NCBI RefSeq assembly: GCF_005048225.1
Contig: NZ_SUNI01000003.1
Span: 248,001 to 312,000, forward strand
DNA from: Paracoccus gahaiensis
GTDB lineage: Bacteria > Pseudomonadota > Alphaproteobacteria > Rhodobacterales > Rhodobacteraceae
Reading direction: 5' to 3'
DNA: 64,000 nucleotides
The notes under the pieces were generated by a model. The model was not told where the DNA came from. It worked only from the letters and a program-made list of their open reading frames with translations, and did no database searches. Numbering within the stretch: position 1 is the first letter of the stretch; the number at the start of each line of letters is the position of its first letter. The translations under genes and the position numbers were made by a program. Below, one piece after another: positions 60,725 through 64,000 of the stretch.

Positions 60725-63406
60725 CTAGATGAAGTCCACGCTATCTGCGGTCAGCCGCTGGTAGTGATCCTGCAGCAGGATGCTGCTGCCCTGGTCGAAC
60801 TCGATCAGCGTGCCGTCGCGGCTGATGGTGGTGCGCTGCGCCAGAGCCTCGATCGAGACGGAGCTGCCCAGAAGGCTGCCCTCGATCTCCAGCATGTCGC
60901 CTTGGCCGGTCCGGAAATCCGTCACGGTCAGCATGTTCCCGCGACCGCTGCTGGCGAAGACGAAGGTGTCGGCCCCGGCACCGCCATAGGCCAGATCCCG
61001 GCCCGTGCCGCCATCCAGGCGATCGTCGCCGCCATCGCCCTGCAGCCGATCGTTGCCGCTGCCGCCCAGAAGCAGGTCTTTGCCTTGCCCCCCATAGAGC
61101 GTGTCGGCCCCGGCACCGCCCTCCAGCGTGTCGTTCCCGGTATCGCCGCGCAGGATATCGTTGCCGGCATCGCCACGCAGCAGGTCGTTCCCGCCACCGC
61201 CCGACAGGGTGTCGTTGCCGGTGCCGCCCGACAGGGTGTCGTTGCCCGCCTCGCCGAACAGCAGGTCATTGCCATTTCCGCCGCGCAACAGATCATTGCC
61301 CTGACCCCCGTGCAGCCTGTCGTTCCCGTCGTCGCCGTCCAGCGTGTCGTTGCCGACTGCCCCGTGAAGCAGGTCGTCGCCCAGGCCGCCGGACAGCAGG
61401 TCGTTGCCCTGTCCGCCGTGCAGCGTGTCGTTCCCACTGTCCCCGGACAGCCGGTCGTTGCCGCCATTCCCGTAAAGGACGTCATTGCCGCCGTTGCCGG
61501 CAAGCACGTCGTCCTTCCAGTCGCCCCGGATCAGGTTCGCGCGGTTGTCGCCGATGCTGCCGCTCTGTTCGGGCAGGGTGGGGGTCTGGGGCAGCGGCGC
61601 GGGCTGCTGCGGTACCGGCTGGGGTTCGGGCTGCGGCTGCTGCGGGGCGGGCTGGGGCTGGGGCCGGTCGGGCAGGGCCTGGGGCGCGCGCAGGGCGCCT
61701 GCCACCTCCTGGATCCGCTCGCCCATGCCCACGAAGGTGATCGAGCCGCCGTCCGGCAGGGTCACGATCATGTCGCGGGCCCCGTGATTGTCCCAGTTCA
61801 CGCTGCGGGCATTGCTGATGAACTGGGCCCGGGTCAGGGACAGCCCGTCGATGCTGAAGCTGTCGCCAGCAGAGGGATTGAAGTCGACGATGATCGCCTT
61901 GCCCTGCGGATGCAGCACGAAGCTGTCGGCCCCCGCCCCGCCCTGCATCTGGGTGACGTCCTTGCCTGCGATCAGCGTGTCGTTGCCGCGCCCGCCGAAC
62001 AGATGGTCATGGCCGCCGCCGCCGCCATCGACGACGTCATTGCCGTCCTGGCCATAGAGGAAATCGTCAAGCGCGTTGCCGATCACCCGGTCATTGCCGG
62101 TGCCGCCATAGAGGAAGTTGTTGGCCTCGGCATGGCCCATCAGCGTGTCATTGCCGCCATGCCCGGCGGCCAGCCCCAGGGAGCGCGCTGCATCAAAAGG
62201 ATTGCGGGAGTCATAATCGGGGTCGCTGGTCTGGTTGCGCAGCCATCCCTCGATCAGGGTGGGGCGGACCAGTTCGCCCGCCGCATGGGCAGGGTCCTGG
62301 TGGCCCAGGGTCATCGCGTCATGGGCGGCGGCGTAGCTGGCCTGCTGCACGAAGCGCAGGGTCCCGTCGGCATCCATGCGCGACAGGACCGAGGCGCCAT
62401 ACTGGCTGCCGGTGAACCAAGCCGTCGAAATGCCATTGTCGGCGAACCATTCGTACGTGGCGGTCAGCCCGCGCACCTCGGCATTCTCGTGGCGCAGATT
62501 GTAGGCGGAGTTGCCCGGCGCGTTCGTCTCGGTCAGGATGACCGCATCGCCCAGGATCGGCCGGAAGACCGTCTCCAGCACCGCGCGGACCTGATCGGGG
62601 TCGGACATGCCCTTGGTCTCGTTCCAGCCCGGGTACCAATGGGCCGACCAGACCAGATCATCGCCCAGACCGTCGCGGATGTAGTCGAGTGCCGTGACAT
62701 CGCCCATCTGGACGCGCTCGAGCTCCGCGAACTGACCGGAATAGTTCCAGCCGCCCACCAGGACCTTGGCATCTGACCGATCGGCGATCATCTGGCCCAG
62801 GTCGACCATGTGTTCGGCATAAAGCGTCACGAATTCCTGCAGGGCGGGCCAGCGGGCCTCGGCCAGGAAGGTGGCCTGATTGTAGGCGGCGGGTTCGTTC
62901 ACCACCTCCAGCCCATACACCGCCCGGTCGACATCGGGGTTCCGGTCAAGCCAGTTCAGCATGTCGGTCCAGGCGGCCTCCATCTTGTCATAGACCGGCC
63001 CCGACAGGGTGTCGCGCGCCTGTCCGATCTGGTTGGGGCCTCTCACACCGAGGCTTTGGGCAGTCCCTTCGAACTGGCCGAAGATGAAGGTGAACCCCTC
63101 CTTGGCGGCCGCGCTGAGGAAGCGTTCGAACTCGGGGTCTAGGTTACCTTGGGCGTCGAAGCTGTGAAGGTTGAAGGGAATGCGCAGGGTCGTGACCAGC
63201 GGAAGGGAGTCCCGCAATCCCGCCGCATAAAGCTCGGGGCTGCCGTGCATGCCGACCGGGACCGTCTGGAACTCACTCTGCCAGAGGTAGTATTTGCTGT
63301 CGGCGCGAAGATTGGCCTCGTAGCTGCCATTCGCCCTGTCGGCGGCCATCTGATCGCGCGCCTCGACCTGCAGATTGATGATGTTCAGGTTGGTCGTGTC
63401 GCCCAT
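60725..63406 (-). CDS. Secreted RTX protein with GH5-like glycoside hydrolase domain
   Basis: An 893-residue protein. Residues 20-370 look like a clan-A TIM-barrel glycosidase: [24 protein letters not shown] (probable acid/base Glu171), SAHWYPGW (His256, Tyr258) and [10 protein letters not shown] (probable nucleophile Glu293). A first RTX block lies at 415-500, a Pro/Gln linker at 577-613, and a second block of about 20 GGxGNDxLxGG-type nonapeptides at 630-815, which fold on binding Ca2+. The last 75 residues ([20 protein letters not shown]...) resemble serralysin-type secretion ends. No signal peptide, so type I secretion is likely; no ABC exporter is in the window. ATG at 63406 follows AGGAAG. 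Polysaccharide target unknown. Confidence 0.88.
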   Translation of the reverse strand: MGDTTNLNIINLQVEARDQMAADRANGSYEANLRADSKYYLWQSEFQTVPVGMHGSPELYAAGLRDSLPLVTTLRIPFNLHSFDAQGNLDPEFERFLSAAAKEGFTFIFGQFEGTAQSLGVRGPNQIGQARDTLSGPVYDKMEAAWTDMLNWLDRNPDVDRAVYGLEVVNEPAAYNQATFLAEARWPALQEFVTLYAEHMVDLGQMIADRSDAKVLVGGWNYSGQFAELERVQMGDVTALDYIRDGLGDDLVWSAHWYPGWNETKGMSDPDQVRAVLETVFRPILGDAVILTETNAPGNSAYNLRHENAEVRGLTATYEWFADNGISTAWFTGSQYGASVLSRMDADGTLRFVQQASYAAAHDAMTLGHQDPAHAAGELVRPTLIEGWLRNQTSDPDYDSRNPFDAARSLGLAAGHGGNDTLMGHAEANNFLYGGTGNDRVIGNALDDFLYGQDGNDVVDGGGGGHDHLFGGRGNDTLIAGKDVTQMQGGAGADSFVLHPQGKAIIVDFNPSAGDSFSIDGLSLTRAQFISNARSVNWDNHGARDMIVTLPDGGSITFVGMGERIQEVAGALRAPQALPDRPQPQPAPQQPQPEPQPVPQQPAPLPQTPTLPEQSGSIGDNRANLIRGDWKDDVLAGNGGNDVLYGNGGNDRLSGDSGNDTLHGGQGNDLLSGGLGDDLLHGAVGNDTLDGDDGNDRLHGGQGNDLLRGGNGNDLLFGEAGNDTLSGGTGNDTLSGGGGNDLLRGDAGNDILRGDTGNDTLEGGAGADTLYGGQGKDLLLGGSGNDRLQGDGGDDRLDGGTGRDLAYGGAGADTFVFASSGRGNMLTVTDFRTGQGDMLEIEGSLLGSSVSIEALAQRTTISRDGTLIEFDQGSSILLQDHYQRLTADSVDFI

Positions 63407-63641
63407 GCGCTGTCTTCCTGTCACGATGATGTGTCTGCGTCTGCCGGGCGAGGGCTATCAGTAAACCGTCGTGTTCGGCAGGGGGGCGGAACCGATTCTA
63501 CAACCATGAGTTGAAAATGATACAGTCAGAACACGCATATAATGTGCGTGGAGAGAGGGATGTCCAGGCTGTCTTGTCATAGGACGATGACTCCTCGAAG
63601 GCGAGAAGCGCCTGATAACAATTTGTTTTAAAGTTATAATG

Positions 63642-63657
63642 TTAAAAATTGATTAAC
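63642..63657. promoter_or_regulatory. CtrA-type binding site TTAA-N7-TTAAC
   Basis: TTAA (63642-63645), seven bases, TTAAC (63653-63657): an exact match to the consensus of the alphaproteobacterial cell-cycle/motility regulator CtrA. It lies 236 bases upstream of the RTX gene start, in the AT-rich stretch. Chance occurrence is more likely in AT-rich DNA. Confidence 0.45.
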
Positions 63658-63780
63658 CGCGTCCCGGAGATTTTTCGCGGTGCCACAGCGAAAGGTGCCC
63701 ATGGCTGCGGTTCCGGCGGAGACCTGCCGAAGCGGCGCTGCGCTCGGCGCCGTCACGCCGGCGGATGCTTCAAAACGAAC

Positions 63781-63811
63781 AGCGTCCCGGAGGGAAGATC
63801 CCCGGGACGCT
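63781..63811 (-). terminator. Hairpin downstream of the right-edge gene
   Basis: AGCGTCCCGG (63781-63790) pairs with CCGGGACGCT (63802-63811). On the minus strand it is followed by GTTCGTTTTG, a weak T tract. It probably ends the transcript of the gene at 63937. Confidence 0.55.
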
Positions 63812-63936
63812 GGATGCGGCAGCATGGTTCAGGACAGGGAGGGGCGGAAACCGAATCCGGCAGCCGGAACGACCGCCCATGCCTGAGGACGGCCAGCGGT
63901 CTGAATGTTAGACTGCCGACGCGGTTCCCTGGGGGA

Positions 63937-64000
63937 TCACTTGGTCTTGCGCATCTGGACGATGCCCAGATTTGCGGCCTTTGTTTCCAGGCGCTCGATC
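63937..64000 (-). CDS. 3' end of an unidentified gene
   Basis: The minus strand at the right edge reads ..IERLETKAANLGIVQMRKTK and then TGA (63937-63939). The frame is open to the window end and has the codon bias of its neighbours, and a hairpin follows downstream. Only 20 residues are visible, a basic helical tail, so no family can be given. Confidence 0.45.
   Translation of the reverse strand, partial: IERLETKAANLGIVQMRKTK

Larger units (their letters stand above)
63407..63936. other. 530-base region upstream of the RTX gene
   Basis: No supported gene; short frames here have no recognisable content. The stretch 63610-63657 is strikingly AT-rich against the roughly 68-70% GC neighbours. 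It contains a CtrA-type site. A TATAAT (63538-63543, plus strand) lies inside an imperfect palindrome CACGCA-N7-TGCGTG (63532-63550). Confidence 0.6.

Noticed and set aside
60950..61510. Regularly spaced nucleotide repeats that could suggest a CRISPR array
   Set aside because: They are degenerate 27-base units encoding RTX nonapeptides in frame; there are no constant repeats with unique spacers and no cas genes.
60764..62776. 670-codon open frame antisense to the RTX gene
   Set aside because: Its Val/Ala repeats are the reverse reading of the GGxGNDxL repeats.
63634..63886. Two short frames (63634-63825 minus, 63680-63886 plus) upstream of the RTX gene
   Set aside because: No SD, overlapping each other, low-information composition, and one crosses the hairpin at 63781-63811.

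Overview
The window is about 64 kb of very GC-rich chromosomal DNA with tightly packed genes. It looks like an alphaproteobacterium of the order Rhodobacterales, most probably Paracoccus or a close relative. The basis is a split ATP synthase F0 operon with a b' subunit (atpI-B-E-b'-b), a cobalamin-dependent class II ribonucleotide reductase (nrdJ), a gatCA pair, a NaChBac-type sodium channel like those known from Paracoccus, an exact match to the PhaR operator form reported in Paracoccus/Rhodobacter, and a CtrA-type box. The genus is inferred. Nearly all genes are core or common accessory genes with intact frames. I see no prophage, insertion sequence, CRISPR array or plasmid backbone.

Layout. 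1-6.4 kb: start of glyQ, a periplasmic SPOR-type protein, trkH, ppx/gppA-rlmE, an AraC regulator. 6.5-17 kb: miaA diverges from pyrH, a voltage-gated Na+ channel gene, frr, and the envelope run uppS-cdsA-dxr-rseP-bamA-ompH. 17-25 kb: nucleoside hydrolase, an orphan iron ABC binding protein behind a large palindrome, an ABC-F ATPase, a zinc-ribbon metallopeptidase-like gene, rplU-rpmA-GNAT and a flavin-dependent monooxygenase-like gene. 25-36.6 kb: BI-1 membrane protein, quinone oxidoreductase, XRE regulator, hisN-like phosphatase, mgtE, 5-formyl-THF cyclo-ligase, nrdJ, manC, DsbA-like protein. 36.7-44.3 kb: aminotransferase, amiC, mrcA, prfB and a patatin-like gene with a PhaR-type operator. 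44.3-49.3 kb: arsR-psuK-psuG with its own operator, then the F0 operon. 49.3-60.5 kb: FadR-type regulator, OmpA lipoprotein, nth, adenosine kinase, fabF-mltG, a coiled-coil protein, RNase P RNA, AmpD-like amidase, lipoprotein, gatC-gatA, AEC transporter and tRNA-Glu. 60.7-64 kb: a large secreted RTX protein with a glycoside-hydrolase domain and an AT-rich upstream region.

Themes. Many genes serve the envelope: undecaprenyl-PP and isoprenoid synthesis, outer-membrane protein assembly, and peptidoglycan synthesis and cleavage (mrcA, mltG, amiC, AmpD-like). Translation is the other large group (glyQ, miaA, frr, rplU, rpmA, prfB, gatCA, rnpB, tRNA-Glu). Promoters resembling TTGAC-N17-TANNNN can be read in front of several units.

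The most interesting unexplained items are: a dispersed intergenic repeat with five copies (GC hairpin plus a GGATATTT core), one of which forms the C-terminus of the AmpD-like amidase; a large inverted repeat over the promoter/SD region of the iron-binding-protein gene; a CTGC-N3-GCAG operator before the patatin gene; an ArsR-controlled pseudouridine catabolism operon; and the RTX glycosidase with a CtrA-type TTAA-N7-TTAAC site upstream. I found no clear example of a wholly new multi-gene system.
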